A DNA stretch of 64,000 nt, from NCBI GenBank assembly GCA_037385045.1, contig JARRNJ010000005.1, positions 96,927 through 160,926 of the forward strand, read 5' to 3'. Origin of the DNA: JARRNJ01 sp037385045 (lineage in GTDB: Bacteria > Pseudomonadota > Gammaproteobacteria > JASBUN01). Numbering within the stretch: position 1 is the stretch's first letter; each line of letters opens with the position of its first letter. A model generated the notes under the pieces. The model searched no databases. It saw only the letters and a program-made list of their open reading frames with translations, and was not told the DNA's origin. Position numbers and translations under genes: made by a program. Below are positions 41,640 through 51,351 of the stretch, in pieces.

Positions 41640-42875
41640 TCAGCGGACGTGCAACTGGCGGATATGTTGCTGCACGTCGACGTTGTAGGTTCCCGGCTCC
41701 AGTGCTTTATTAATTGCGTATATGCCTTCCTCGCGGTCCACGAACTGCGCCAGGTCGACGACGCGGGTGGGATAATACGGCCGCTTTTCCTCGTCCAACA
41801 CTACCAGGACTTTCGGGCGTAGGCGCAACTCCGGGTTGGTTGAAATGACAATGCCCACCTCGCCGCCATGCAGCTCGACCAGGGTGCCGATCGGGTAGAT
41901 GCCGATACACTGAGTGAACTGCTCGAGCAGGACCGGATCAAAATCCCGTTCCCGCCATTCGTACATCCGCGTTAATGCCTCGGTGGCGTTCATTCCGTCA
42001 TGATATATGCGGTTGCTGGTGATGGCGTCGTAGACGTCGACGATCGCCACCATCTTGCTCCACAGGGAAATTTCATCGGCCTTGAGCCCGCGCGGATAAC
42101 CGTGGCCGTGCAGCCGTTCGTGGTGCGTGAAGGCCACGTCGATAACGGCGGCCGGGATCCCCGGGTTGGCTTCCAGGATTTCCCGGCCGTGGTCCGGATG
42201 GGCCCTCATGATGGCGAACTCTTCATCCGTAAGTTTACCCGGCTTGTTCAGTATCTCCAGAGGGGTGCGCAATTTGCCGATATCGTGCAGCAATCCGCCC
42301 ATGCCCGCGAGGTTCAACTGACGCACGGAAAGCCCCAGATGTCGGCCGAAGGTGATGGTAAGCACGCAGACGTTGACGCTGTGTTGCGCCGTGTATTCAT
42401 CCCGGTTCTTGAGCTGGGCAAGACACAACTGGGCGTCGGGATTGCGCACAATGCTTTCCACCATATTGGCGACGGTTTCCCGCACTTCTTTGAGATCGGG
42501 AATGCGGCCTGACTGCACATCGGCGAAGACATTGTCGATGAATTTGCGCGTTTGACTGCGCGCGATTCGCGCGGACTTCAGCTCGTCCTCGATGGTCACT
42601 TGGCGCGGGTAGCGTTTGGCGCCCTTGGCCCTTAGCAGGGAGGTTATCACCCCCGGCGTGGACGGCAGCGCCAGCAGCGAGTTCGCCGGTAGATCCGGGA
42701 CGCGCAGAGTATCGACAATGACGTGATCGCATTCCTGTTGAACGGCCTCCAGCTGCTCCTTCGACTGGACGAAAAATCCCTGAAACAGGAACGAGCTCTC
42801 GAGCCACGGGCGGTCGAGTTCACAGACATACATGCCGATCTTGAGGTTTTGGACGTCGACTTTCTTTTTCATCAC
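41640..42875 (-). CDS. HD-GYP domain cyclic-di-GMP phosphodiesterase with N-terminal DUF3391
   Basis: 411 residues. Residues 1-130 match DUF3391 (KKVDVQNLKIGMYVCELDRPW). The HD-GYP domain follows with HSVNVCVLTI, the HD metal pair in LLHDIGKLRTPLEI, RAHPDHG, FTHHERLHGHGYPRGL and VDVYDAITSNRIY, all needed for catalysis. It should hydrolyse c-di-GMP in the cytoplasm. It is divergent from pilU, which fits a shared role in surface motility. Confidence 0.95.
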   Translation of the reverse strand: MMKKKVDVQNLKIGMYVCELDRPWLESSFLFQGFFVQSKEQLEAVQQECDHVIVDTLRVPDLPANSLLALPSTPGVITSLLRAKGAKRYPRQVTIEDELKSARIARSQTRKFIDNVFADVQSGRIPDLKEVRETVANMVESIVRNPDAQLCLAQLKNRDEYTAQHSVNVCVLTITFGRHLGLSVRQLNLAGMGGLLHDIGKLRTPLEILNKPGKLTDEEFAIMRAHPDHGREILEANPGIPAAVIDVAFTHHERLHGHGYPRGLKADEISLWSKMVAIVDVYDAITSNRIYHDGMNATEALTRMYEWRERDFDPVLLEQFTQCIGIYPIGTLVELHGGEVGIVISTNPELRLRPKVLVVLDEEKRPYYPTRVVDLAQFVDREEGIYAINKALEPGTYNVDVQQHIRQLHVR

Positions 42876-43058
42876 GACGAACCGATGGCTTCCGTTCCCA
42901 GCATGCTGCCGGGTCCCGATTCAGCATATCGGCCCCGTGCAAACATACTTTAGCCGTAAGATTCCGATTTTTTTACCAAATTCAGCGGGATCGGCTATCC
43001 TTGGGAAGGTACCTGGAAAGGCGTCGGTTGGCCGTGGCCGCCAGCCATGGGGGGAATC

Positions 43059-44189
43059 ATGGAACTGCAGGGCTATCTGCGTCTGATGACCGAGCAGAAC
43101 GCTTCGGACCTGTTTTTCAGTACCGGTGCGCCGGTCAATATCAAGGTCGAGGGGACGACGGCCCCAGTCGACAACGAGCCGCTGCGCCCGGGCGAGGTGA
43201 AGGGCCTGGCCTACCGGATCATGACCGATGAACAGATCCGCACCTTTGAGCGCGAACTGGAGATGAATCTGTCGTTGCACGAACCGGAAATCGGCCGGTT
43301 TCGCGTCAATGTGTACCGGCAGCGCGGCGAGGTCGCCATGGCGGTGCGCTACATCAAAGACCAGATTCCCACCGTCGAGGAGCTTAACCTGCCGCTGCTG
43401 CTGCAGGATCTGGTCATGCAGCCGCGGGGCCTGGTGCTCATGGTTGGAGCCACGGGTGCGGGCAAGTCCACCAGCCTGGCGGCGATGATCGAGTACCGCA
43501 GCGCACGCCGCACCGGCCACATCCTCACCATCGAAGAGCCGATCGAATTCATGCATCGACACCGCAAGTCCATCGTGGATCAGCGCGAGGTCGGCGTGGA
43601 CACGCTGTCGTACGGCAACGCATTGAAAAACGCCATGCGCGAGTCCCCGGACCTGATCCTGATCGGCGAGATCCGCGATCGGGACACCATGCAGCAGGCC
43701 ATTGCCTATGCGGAAACCGGCCATTTGTGTCTGTCCACGCTGCATGCCAACAACGCCTATCACGCCCTTGAGCGCATCCAGAATTTCTTCAGCGAGGATA
43801 TGCGCTCGCAGGTGTTCATGGGGTTGTCGCTGAACCTCAAGGCCATCGTCGCCCAGCGCCTGGTTACCGGCAAGGACCACAAGCGCCTGCCGGCGGTGGA
43901 GGTCATGCTGACTTCGCCCTACATACAGGAGCTGATCGCCCGTGGCGATATCGGCAAGATCCACGATGTGATCGAGCAGAGCACCGACCGCGGCATGCAG
44001 AGTTTCGACCAGGCCTTGTTCGAGCTCTACAAGAGCGGACGCATCGGCTTGGAGGAGGCGCTGCGCAACGCGGAATCCCATAACAACCTGGCCCTGCGAA
44101 TCCGCCTGCTGGAGGGAGGCGGCAAGGTGCCGCCGTCGGGTGTGTCCCTGGCCGAAAGCGACGACAGAGGCGAACCGGGTGACGCGTGA
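43059..44189 (+). CDS. pilU: PilU-type twitching motility ATPase
   Basis: 376 residues from ATG 43059 with GGGGGA upstream; a methionine 12 bases earlier is less likely. Walker A is VGATGAGKSTSLAAMIEYR, the Asp/His boxes lie in GHILTIEEPIEFMHRH, and Walker B is DLILIGEIRDRDTM. The family hallmark of PilU against PilT is the C-terminal extension (EEALRNAESHNNLALRIRLLEGG). It assists PilT in retracting type IV pili. No other pilus gene is in the window. Confidence 0.92.
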   Translation: MELQGYLRLMTEQNASDLFFSTGAPVNIKVEGTTAPVDNEPLRPGEVKGLAYRIMTDEQIRTFERELEMNLSLHEPEIGRFRVNVYRQRGEVAMAVRYIKDQIPTVEELNLPLLLQDLVMQPRGLVLMVGATGAGKSTSLAAMIEYRSARRTGHILTIEEPIEFMHRHRKSIVDQREVGVDTLSYGNALKNAMRESPDLILIGEIRDRDTMQQAIAYAETGHLCLSTLHANNAYHALERIQNFFSEDMRSQVFMGLSLNLKAIVAQRLVTGKDHKRLPAVEVMLTSPYIQELIARGDIGKIHDVIEQSTDRGMQSFDQALFELYKSGRIGLEEALRNAESHNNLALRIRLLEGGGKVPPSGVSLAESDDRGEPGDA

Positions 44190-44306
44190 ACCGGTGCGCG
44201 CCCGACGTTGCGCGGCCGCTTCGGTTCCTGATCCGCTGTTGCCCCGGCTTCGCCCGCGGTTATGCGCCGGGCGTGCCGTGGCATCGCGCCGCGGGCTGCT
44301 GGCTTA

Positions 44307-45035
44307 ATGGTCTATGGTCTGAGGATGGTCCGCCTCGAGGACAGTGAGCAGCCGCCGGCCCCGGGCGGGCGCCGGCGCAACGGTGTGGAGCTGGCGGTAT
44401 TCCTGTTTCTCATCGTGCCGTCCATGTTGCTCTCGTTTACCGTCACCCGCGGCGGGGGCATGGACTTCGTCACGGCGGCGCTGGCGACCATCGTGCGCGA
44501 CCTGGGGTTGGTCGGGCTGATTGCCTATTTTCTCTGGCGCAACGGCGAGGCATTTGAGTGCCTGGGTTGGATTCGGCGCGGCGCCGGCCGCGAGATCGTC
44601 CTGGGCGCTATCCTGTTCGTGCCGTTGTTTCTGGGTACCGGGTGGTTGGCCAGGCTGCTGCAGTCGGTCGGGCTGTCCGGCCCGCCGGCGGCGATTCCGG
44701 CGTTCCTGCAGGCCCACGGGTTACTGCAAATGCTGCTGGCGCTGGCCCTGGTATCCGTGGTCGCCGTGGCCGAAGAGACCATTTTCCGCGGGTATTTGAT
44801 TCTGCGCCTGAGAATGCTCGGGCTGGAGCGCCTGTCGGCGGCTGTGGTTTCTTCACTACTGTTCTCGCTCGGGCATGGCTACGAGGGTTCCGCCGGCGTA
44901 ATCACCGTCGGGGTGATGGGACTGGCGTTCGCCTGGGTCTATTTGTGGCGCGGCAGCCTCATCGCCCCCATCGTCATGCACTTTCTGCAGGATCTGGTGG
45001 GTCTGGTCATTCTCCCGGCACTCGGCGGGCACTGA
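44307..45035 (+). CDS. CPBP-family intramembrane metalloprotease
   Basis: About 242 residues from ATG 44307; ATG 44325 is an alternative, and no start has a clear ribosome site. The CPBP (Abi) motifs are AVAEETIFRGYLILRL (EEXXXR), LFSLGHGYEG and a C-terminal PIVMHFLQDL, providing the glutamate and histidine metal ligands within membrane helices. Members cleave or process membrane-linked substrates; the target is unknown. Confidence 0.9.
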   Translation: MVYGLRMVRLEDSEQPPAPGGRRRNGVELAVFLFLIVPSMLLSFTVTRGGGMDFVTAALATIVRDLGLVGLIAYFLWRNGEAFECLGWIRRGAGREIVLGAILFVPLFLGTGWLARLLQSVGLSGPPAAIPAFLQAHGLLQMLLALALVSVVAVAEETIFRGYLILRLRMLGLERLSAAVVSSLLFSLGHGYEGSAGVITVGVMGLAFAWVYLWRGSLIAPIVMHFLQDLVGLVILPALGGH

Positions 45036-45077
45036 TTGGACCGCCGGGGCGCGGTGTGTTTGGCGGCGTGCGCTGCT

Positions 45078-45407
45078 TTACGTGTGCGGTTTGACGATCA
45101 AGTCGTTCTCCACCAGTTTCACGCCGGGGACGCCGCGCGCAATTGCCACCGCGCGCTGTTTTTCCTGCTCCGTGTTCACGAAGCCGCTGAGTTCCACCGT
45201 GTCCTTGTAGGTGGTGACATCGATCTGGTAGGCGGCGGTGAGGGAGTCCTGCAGCAGCTTGGCCTTGACTTTGGCGGTGATGGCGGCCGAGTCAATGTAT
45301 TGTCCGGTGCTCTCCCGGGTGGGGCTGCCGGCACAGCCGGCAACGGTGGTCATGACCAGCAGTACAACCGCCAAGCCGAGTGGGTGTTTGGCGAGACTCA
45401 CGGGCAT
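45078..45407 (-). CDS. BON-domain lipoprotein
   Basis: 109 residues. A lipoprotein signal peptide (LGLAVVLLVMTTVAGC) ends at the lipobox TVAGC. The mature part holds one BON domain (DSAAITAKVKAKLLQDSLTAAY, then VTTYKDTVELSGFVNTEQEK and ARGVPGVKLVENDLIV). Similar to OsmY/DolP single-BON proteins acting at the outer membrane under stress. The ATG at 45407 is very near GAGG; a GTG six bases later is better spaced. Confidence 0.92.
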   Translation of the reverse strand: MPVSLAKHPLGLAVVLLVMTTVAGCAGSPTRESTGQYIDSAAITAKVKAKLLQDSLTAAYQIDVTTYKDTVELSGFVNTEQEKQRAVAIARGVPGVKLVENDLIVKPHT

Positions 45408-45707
45408 TCTCCTCTGCTAGGGATCGATCGGCCATGCTCGGTGCGCCCGGCACCGGCCCGGCCGTCTCAGGCGTTTGGGGGCTCAAACAGGGTGCACGCC
45501 CCGGCGCAGTTTCACGCAGCCATCAAAGGCACGAAACGTGCCAGGGAAATAGAGGCAGGCAATCAACAATAACTATCTGTCCGTGAAGGGAATATCTCCC
45601 GGTCACGGGGGCGGCCGGGGCGATGGCTGGTGGATATGCCGCATTGCCGCCGGTGGCGCCTGACCGGGCGGTGGATTTCGCCCGCCGGTCAAGCGCTCGC
45701 CGGCCCC

Positions 45708-45724
45708 CTTAAGGTCACCGTAAG
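45708..45724. promoter_or_regulatory. Candidate response-regulator operator of the RND operon
   Basis: CTTAAGGTCACCGTAAG is a near-perfect palindrome (14 of 17 positions symmetric), about 50 bases before the outer-membrane factor start. CTTAAG-type half-sites are known for QseB-like regulators, and a QseB-like regulator is encoded at the end of this operon. Confidence 0.5.
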
Positions 45725-45773
45725 CCTCGCCCGGCACAATCGTCGCTGGCTTGGGAACGGGACGATTGCAGCC

Positions 45774-47144
45774 ATGAGCATCAAGCGGTCAGCCATACGA
45801 CGACCGGGCGCCGCTATCCTAGTGGTGGTGAGCAGCCTCGCCGCCGGTTGCGCGGTCTATCAGCCCAGACCGTTGCCCAGCCGGCCGGACCTGGCGGATA
45901 CGCCGACGTCCCTTTCGGTCGACCCTGCGAAACTGGGGTTGCCGCCGCTGGCCCGGCACCGATTCGATCCGGCCGACGGGCTGGATATGACCGAGGTGGC
46001 GATGCTGGCGGTGGCCAACAACCCGGGCCTGCGGGTGGCTCGGGCCGCCGCGGGCGTCGGCCGGGCGCAGCTGTTTGCCGCCCGTCTGTTGCCCGATCCC
46101 CAGTTGGGGTTGTCGGTGGATCATCCAACTGACGCAACACCCGGCCTCACCGGCGCCTACTCCGCCGGCCTCAGCTACGCCGTGGCTCGGCTCGTGGGCC
46201 GCGGGGCCAGGGTCGATGCGGCGCGCGCCAAGGCGGACCAACTGAATTTGCAGTTGTTGTGGAAGGAGTGGCAGGTCGTCCAGCGGGCCAAGACCCTGTA
46301 CGTGCGGGTGACGTTCGAACGCCGCAAACTCGCGCGCCTGCGGCGCGCGCAGCGCCTCTATTCCGCCCGCTACGTCCGTTCCGCCAAGGCGTTGCGGGAA
46401 GGCAACGTCACCTTGGATACTACCGGGACAGACCTGACCGCGCTGTTGGATATCGACACCCGTGTATTCCAACTGCGAAAACGCATCGCGAAATCCCACA
46501 ATGCGCTGAACGCATTGTTGGGCCTGGCGCCGGAGACGCCGTTGAAATTCGTGCCGCTGCCCCCGCTGCGGTTTCCGTCGGTCCGCGCCATGACCCGGGC
46601 CGAGCGCACCCTGGCGCAGCGCCGCCCCGATTTGCTGGCCTTGCGCGCCGGTTACGAGAGCCAGGAAGCCCGTGTGCGCGCCGCAATCCTGGCGCAATTT
46701 CCCGCCGTCAGTATCGGGCTCACTCGCGCGCGGGACACCAGCGACGTCCACACCACGGGCTTGGGCGTGACTTTGAACCTGCCGTTTCTCAACGGCAATC
46801 GGGGCCAGATTGCGGTGCAGCGGGCAACCCGCACGCAACTGCGCCAGCGCTACCAGGCCCGGCTCGATCGGTCCCGCAGCGATCTGGCCCTGCTGCGCAC
46901 CCGCCAGGCACTGGTCGACGCCCACCACGACGAACTGGCCGCGCGCCTTCCGGCACTGCGGCGCATGGTCGCCGACGCCCGCCAGGCCTATCGCGCCGGC
47001 AACATCCCCGCGCTTACCTACCTGAACATGGAGACCACGTTGTTGAACAAGCGGATCGAACTGTACGACCTTGAGGAGACGCTGTGGTCCATACGCGTCG
47101 CCGACGACACACTGCTGGCTTGGCCCGACGTGGGAGGCCAGTGA
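45774..47144 (+). CDS. TolC-family outer-membrane factor lipoprotein of an RND efflux system
   Basis: 456 residues from ATG 45774 (MSIKRSAIRRPGAAILVVVS), signal peptide ending at the lipobox LAAGC. Two OEP repeats are visible (TEVAMLAVANNPGLRVARAA near residue 75 and AERTLAQRRPDLLALRAGYE in the second half), with long coiled coils. It should form the trimeric outer-membrane channel. Its stop codon overlaps the adaptor start by one base, so translation is coupled. Confidence 0.92.
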   Translation: MSIKRSAIRRPGAAILVVVSSLAAGCAVYQPRPLPSRPDLADTPTSLSVDPAKLGLPPLARHRFDPADGLDMTEVAMLAVANNPGLRVARAAAGVGRAQLFAARLLPDPQLGLSVDHPTDATPGLTGAYSAGLSYAVARLVGRGARVDAARAKADQLNLQLLWKEWQVVQRAKTLYVRVTFERRKLARLRRAQRLYSARYVRSAKALREGNVTLDTTGTDLTALLDIDTRVFQLRKRIAKSHNALNALLGLAPETPLKFVPLPPLRFPSVRAMTRAERTLAQRRPDLLALRAGYESQEARVRAAILAQFPAVSIGLTRARDTSDVHTTGLGVTLNLPFLNGNRGQIAVQRATRTQLRQRYQARLDRSRSDLALLRTRQALVDAHHDELAARLPALRRMVADARQAYRAGNIPALTYLNMETTLLNKRIELYDLEETLWSIRVADDTLLAWPDVGGQ

Positions 47145-48223
47145 TGGCGGGCCGCGGAACCGCTGTGCCGGCGCCGCCCGGGAGCGGGCGCTGTGGCGTT
47201 GGCGTTGCGCTCGGACTCGCGGCCGTGCTGACGGCGACCGCCGGTGCGGCAGCGGCCGATACCACGACCCTGGTCAAGACGCAGCCGCTGGCGGTGCATG
47301 AGCTGACCCGGAGCGTGTCGGCCTACGGCCGGGTGCAACCCGATCCGGACGAGATCACCGCCATCACGTTGCCGCGCGCGGGCACTATCCAGCATTTGTG
47401 GATCTCGTTTGGAGAACGCGTCAAGACCGGCCAGCGGTTGTTGCAAGTGGTGACCGCGCCCCAGGAGCAGATGCAGTTTGAACAGGCTCAAGCCGCAGTC
47501 AAGTTCGCCGAGGACAAGCTCGCCACCCAGCAGCGCCTGTTCAAGCAGCAGCTCAGCACACGGGAGCAAGTGGCCAACGCCCGCCGGAAACTGCGCGACG
47601 CCCGGGCGAGCCTGGACGCTTTGCGCCGGCGCGGATCGGGGCAGCGCGCCCAGGTCGTTCGAGCGCCGGTGGCGGGTACGGTGATCAAGGTCAACGTCAA
47701 CCAGGGCGACCGTGTCAAGGCCGACACCGGGGCGTTGCTGCTCTCGACCGGACAGGCGGTGGTGGTGCCGTTGGGAGTGGAGCCGGAGGACGCCCGCCGG
47801 ATCCGTGCCGGCATGCCGGTGACCTTGAAATCCGCCTTCGACGCCACTTTGCACGTGCAGGCAGCGGTCGGCTCCGTACACGGCATGGTCAACCCCAAGA
47901 CCCGTCTGCTGGACGTCATCGTACCCATTCCCAATCAGTCCAGTTCCCGCTTTGTGCTCGGCAGTATGGTGGAAGGCTCGATTGAACTGCAGCGCGCCGA
48001 CGTCCTGGCGGTGCCGAGACAGGCAGTCTTGTCCGACCGGAAGGGGCCCTACATCTTCACGGTAGTAAGGGGGCGTGCCAAGCGCATCGATGTATCGACC
48101 GGCCTGACCGCACGCGGGCTGGTGCAGGTCACCGGTTCCAGACTTCGTGCCGGCGAGCCGATTGTCGTGCTTGGCAATTACGGCCTGGCCGACGGAATGG
48201 CGGTCCGTGAGGCGGCGCAATGA
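47144..48223 (+). CDS. RND efflux periplasmic adaptor (membrane fusion protein)
   Basis: 359 residues with a signal peptide (GVALGLAAVLTATAGAAAA). The HlyD/AcrA layout is present: lipoyl half-motif (AGTIQHLWISFGERVKTGQRLL), a helical hairpin (AEDKLATQQRLFKQQLSTREQ), the second lipoyl half (VRAPVAGTVIKVNVNQGDRV) and beta-barrel domains. GGGAGG precedes the ATG. The last four bases are shared with the pump start (ATGA). Confidence 0.93.
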   Translation: MAGRGTAVPAPPGSGRCGVGVALGLAAVLTATAGAAAADTTTLVKTQPLAVHELTRSVSAYGRVQPDPDEITAITLPRAGTIQHLWISFGERVKTGQRLLQVVTAPQEQMQFEQAQAAVKFAEDKLATQQRLFKQQLSTREQVANARRKLRDARASLDALRRRGSGQRAQVVRAPVAGTVIKVNVNQGDRVKADTGALLLSTGQAVVVPLGVEPEDARRIRAGMPVTLKSAFDATLHVQAAVGSVHGMVNPKTRLLDVIVPIPNQSSSRFVLGSMVEGSIELQRADVLAVPRQAVLSDRKGPYIFTVVRGRAKRIDVSTGLTARGLVQVTGSRLRAGEPIVVLGNYGLADGMAVREAAQ

Positions 48224-51200
48224 GCGTTCCCAATTGGGCTGCGCGCCACAAACGTTCGTTGGTGTTTCTGCTGCTGGTGTTGGCCGGCGCAGGCGCGGCC
48301 ACCGTGTTCTCGATACCGGTGGCGCTGTTCCCCAAGGTCAGCTTTCCCCGCATCCAGGTCATACTCGACGCCGGCAACCGGCCGGCCGAGCAAATGGTCA
48401 CCCAGGTGACGCGGCCGGTGGAAGAGGCCGTTCGCAGCGTGCCGGGCCTGCGATCGATCCGTTCCACCACCAGCCGCGGAGCGGCCGAGCTGTCGGTCAA
48501 CTTTGTCTGGGGGCGCAACATGCCCGAGGCGCTTCTGCAGGTGGAGTCGGCCATCAACCAGGTGATGGGACAGCTGCCGCCGGGTACCACCTTTCGCGCC
48601 CGGCGTATGGATGCCACCGTCTACCCGGTGGCGGCGTATGCGCTCACCTCCGACACCCAAAGCCTTGTGGCCCTGCACCGGCTGGCGCAATACCAGTTGG
48701 TCCCGTTGCTGTCGTCAGTGAACGGCGTCGCCAATGTTACGGTGTTGGGCGGGCGGCAGCGCGAATACCGCGTCAACGTCGACCCCGCGAAGCTGCGCGC
48801 TTACGGGATCAACCTCAAGGACGTGGTCATGTCCCTGTCGGCGTCCAACGTTTTACAGGCCGTGGGCAGAATGCAGGACCATTACCGTCTTTACCTGATG
48901 CTCTCCGATACCCGTTTCCAGACCATGGATCAGATCAAGGAAACGGTGCTGCGCGCCGGGACCAATGGCGTGGTTTCCCTGGCGGACGTGGCCACTGTCC
49001 ACAAGGCGACGGTGCCCAAGTGGGTGCGGGTAACCTCCAACGGACACCGGGCCGTATCGGTGCAGGTGTACCAGCAGCCCGGCGGCAACACGGTCAAGAT
49101 CGGCGAGGAGATCAAGGCAAAACTCAAAGCCTTCGCCGGCAGGCTGCCCGCCGGCGTACGGATCCGCAACTGGTATGACCAGAGCCGGTTGATCAGCATG
49201 TCGGCGAAGAGCGTGCGCGATGCCATTGCCATCGGCATCGGCCTGGCGGCGCTGGTATTGTTCATATTCCTGCGCAGCGTCAAGATCACGCTGGTCGCCG
49301 TGCTGATTGTGCCGGTGGTCATCGCCACCACGGTGCTGCTTCTGTACATTCTCGGCATGACCTTCAACATCATGACGCTGGGCGGTATTGCCGCCGCCGT
49401 GGGACTGGTCATCGACGACAACATCGTCATGATCGAGAACATCGTGCGCCGCACGCGGCAGTGGGCCGACCGGCAGCGCCATGCGCGCATCCGTGATGCC
49501 GCGACGGAGTTCTTCCATCCGCTGAGCGGCTCTTCCATGTCCACCGTCATCATATTTCTTCCCTTGGCTTTCCTCTCGGGGGTCACGGGCGCGTTTTTCA
49601 AGGCGTTGTCGTTGACCATGGCCACCTCGCTGGTGGTGTCGTTCCTGTTGGCGTGGCTGGTGGTACCCATCCTGGTTGAGCACCTGCTCACGGACAAGGA
49701 TGCCGAGCGCGAGGATGTCGGCGCGCTGGGCGAGTGGCTGAATCGCCGCTACCGTAACCTGATGACGAGTATCATTGATCGTCCCTGGTGGCTGCTGGTC
49801 GGTATCGTTCCACTGCTGGTCGGAGGCTACGTGGCGTACCAGAACGTGGGTTCGGGGTTTCTTCCGCACATGGACGAGGGCGGCTTCGTGCTCGATTATT
49901 TGGCCCCGCCGGGCACGTCGCTGAAGGAAACCAACCGGGTCCTGCTTCAAGTGGGAAAAATCATCGACAGCAACCCCTACGTTGCGGACTATTCGCGCCG
50001 CACCGGCGCACAGTTGGGCGGCGGCATCACCGAAGCGAACACGGGCGATTTCTTCATCCGCCTGAAAAACGGGCCGCGTCCACCGATCTGGAAAATCATG
50101 ACGCAGATTCGCGAACAGGTGCAGGCTCGGGTGCCGATGCTCGACGTGGATACCGCGCAGCTGATGGAAGACTTGATTGGTGACCTGACGGCGGTGCCGC
50201 AGCCCATCGAGATTAAACTCTTCGGCGACGATCCGAGGCAGTTGCTGCAACTGGCGCCGAGAGTGGCCCGGGCGATCGGCAAAGTGCGCGGCGTGGTCAG
50301 CGTGCGCGACGGCATCGTCGTGGCCGGCGATTCCCTGGAGGTGCAGGTGAACCGGCGCAAGGCGGCCCTCGAAGGCGTGGATCCGGAGAGCGTCACGCGG
50401 CAGCTGAGCGCCTACTTTCAGGGCACCGTGACCAGCCATGTTCAAAAGGGAGTGCGCGTGATCGGCATCCGGGTCTGGGTACCGAAGCGGCTGCGGGAAA
50501 CCACAGCGCAGGTGAGCGCCATGCCGATCCAGGCGCCGGACGGGCATTGGTTTGCGCTGGGACGCGTCGCCCGCGTACACATCGTCAATGGTCAGCCGCA
50601 GATCACGCGGGAGAACCTCAAACAGATGGTGGCCGTCAGCGGACGCATCGCCGGACGTGATCTCGGGTCCACCCTGGCGCAGGTGAAGCGGGTTCTGGCG
50701 CGACCGGGACTGTTGCCGAATGGGGTGTACTACCACCTGGGCGGCCTGTACAAACAGCAACAGATTGCTTTTCATGGTCTGATGCTGGTGTTCGCGGCCG
50801 CGGCGGCGCTGGTGTTCCTGCTACTGCTGTACCTGTATGAGCAGTTCCGCATGGCCGTTTCGATCGTGCTGATGCCGCTGACGGCGATGGCCGGTGTGTT
50901 CATCGGCCTGTGGCTGACGGGCATTGAGCTCAATATCACGGCAATCATGGGCATGACCATGATCATCGGCATCGTCACCGAAGTGGCGATCTTTTACTAT
51001 TCCGAGTATCAGTTACTTACCGCCGAAGGGCGGCCGCCGCGCCAGGCGTTGGTGGAAGCCGGGGTCAACCGCATGCGACCGATCTTCATGACCACCCTGG
51101 CGTTTATGTTGGCGCTGTTGCCGCTGGCCATGAACCTGGGTGCCGGCGCCGCGATGCAGCAGCCGCTCGCCGTCGCCATTATCTTCGGCCTGCTGGTGCA

Positions 51201-51276
51201 GATGCCGTTGGTGTTGATCGTCATGCCGGTGCTGTACCGCGCGCTGGCTCCGGGCCGTTTCAGCAGCCCGCACTAG
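48220..51276 (+). CDS. RND efflux pump permease
   Basis: 1018 residues with twelve predicted helices and two large periplasmic loops. The helix-4 motif reads GLVIDDNIVMIENIVRR, with the paired aspartates typical of HAE-type (hydrophobic/amphiphilic) proton-driven pumps rather than the DFG-type of CzcA metal pumps. The start of the protein (SVPNWAARHKRSLVFLLLVL) and the FPRIQVILDAGNRPAEQMV loop are like the group of broad RND transporters seen with simple adaptors. The substrate is unknown. It overlaps the adaptor by four bases. Confidence 0.93.
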   Translation: MSVPNWAARHKRSLVFLLLVLAGAGAATVFSIPVALFPKVSFPRIQVILDAGNRPAEQMVTQVTRPVEEAVRSVPGLRSIRSTTSRGAAELSVNFVWGRNMPEALLQVESAINQVMGQLPPGTTFRARRMDATVYPVAAYALTSDTQSLVALHRLAQYQLVPLLSSVNGVANVTVLGGRQREYRVNVDPAKLRAYGINLKDVVMSLSASNVLQAVGRMQDHYRLYLMLSDTRFQTMDQIKETVLRAGTNGVVSLADVATVHKATVPKWVRVTSNGHRAVSVQVYQQPGGNTVKIGEEIKAKLKAFAGRLPAGVRIRNWYDQSRLISMSAKSVRDAIAIGIGLAALVLFIFLRSVKITLVAVLIVPVVIATTVLLLYILGMTFNIMTLGGIAAAVGLVIDDNIVMIENIVRRTRQWADRQRHARIRDAATEFFHPLSGSSMSTVIIFLPLAFLSGVTGAFFKALSLTMATSLVVSFLLAWLVVPILVEHLLTDKDAEREDVGALGEWLNRRYRNLMTSIIDRPWWLLVGIVPLLVGGYVAYQNVGSGFLPHMDEGGFVLDYLAPPGTSLKETNRVLLQVGKIIDSNPYVADYSRRTGAQLGGGITEANTGDFFIRLKNGPRPPIWKIMTQIREQVQARVPMLDVDTAQLMEDLIGDLTAVPQPIEIKLFGDDPRQLLQLAPRVARAIGKVRGVVSVRDGIVVAGDSLEVQVNRRKAALEGVDPESVTRQLSAYFQGTVTSHVQKGVRVIGIRVWVPKRLRETTAQVSAMPIQAPDGHWFALGRVARVHIVNGQPQITRENLKQMVAVSGRIAGRDLGSTLAQVKRVLARPGLLPNGVYYHLGGLYKQQQIAFHGLMLVFAAAAALVFLLLLYLYEQFRMAVSIVLMPLTAMAGVFIGLWLTGIELNITAIMGMTMIIGIVTEVAIFYYSEYQLLTAEGRPPRQALVEAGVNRMRPIFMTTLAFMLALLPLAMNLGAGAAMQQPLAVAIIFGLLVQMPLVLIVMPVLYRALAPGRFSSPH

Positions 51277-51351
51277 AGCGCGTTGCCGCAACGGGGCGCC
51301 GATCGTTGGTGGTGGGCGCTGACAATGGGCAATCGGATAGTGGAGCCGGCC

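Noticed and set aside
48853..50775. 640-codon minus-strand open reading
   Set aside because: Antisense mirror of the RND permease, histidine- and arginine-rich, typical of a shadow frame.
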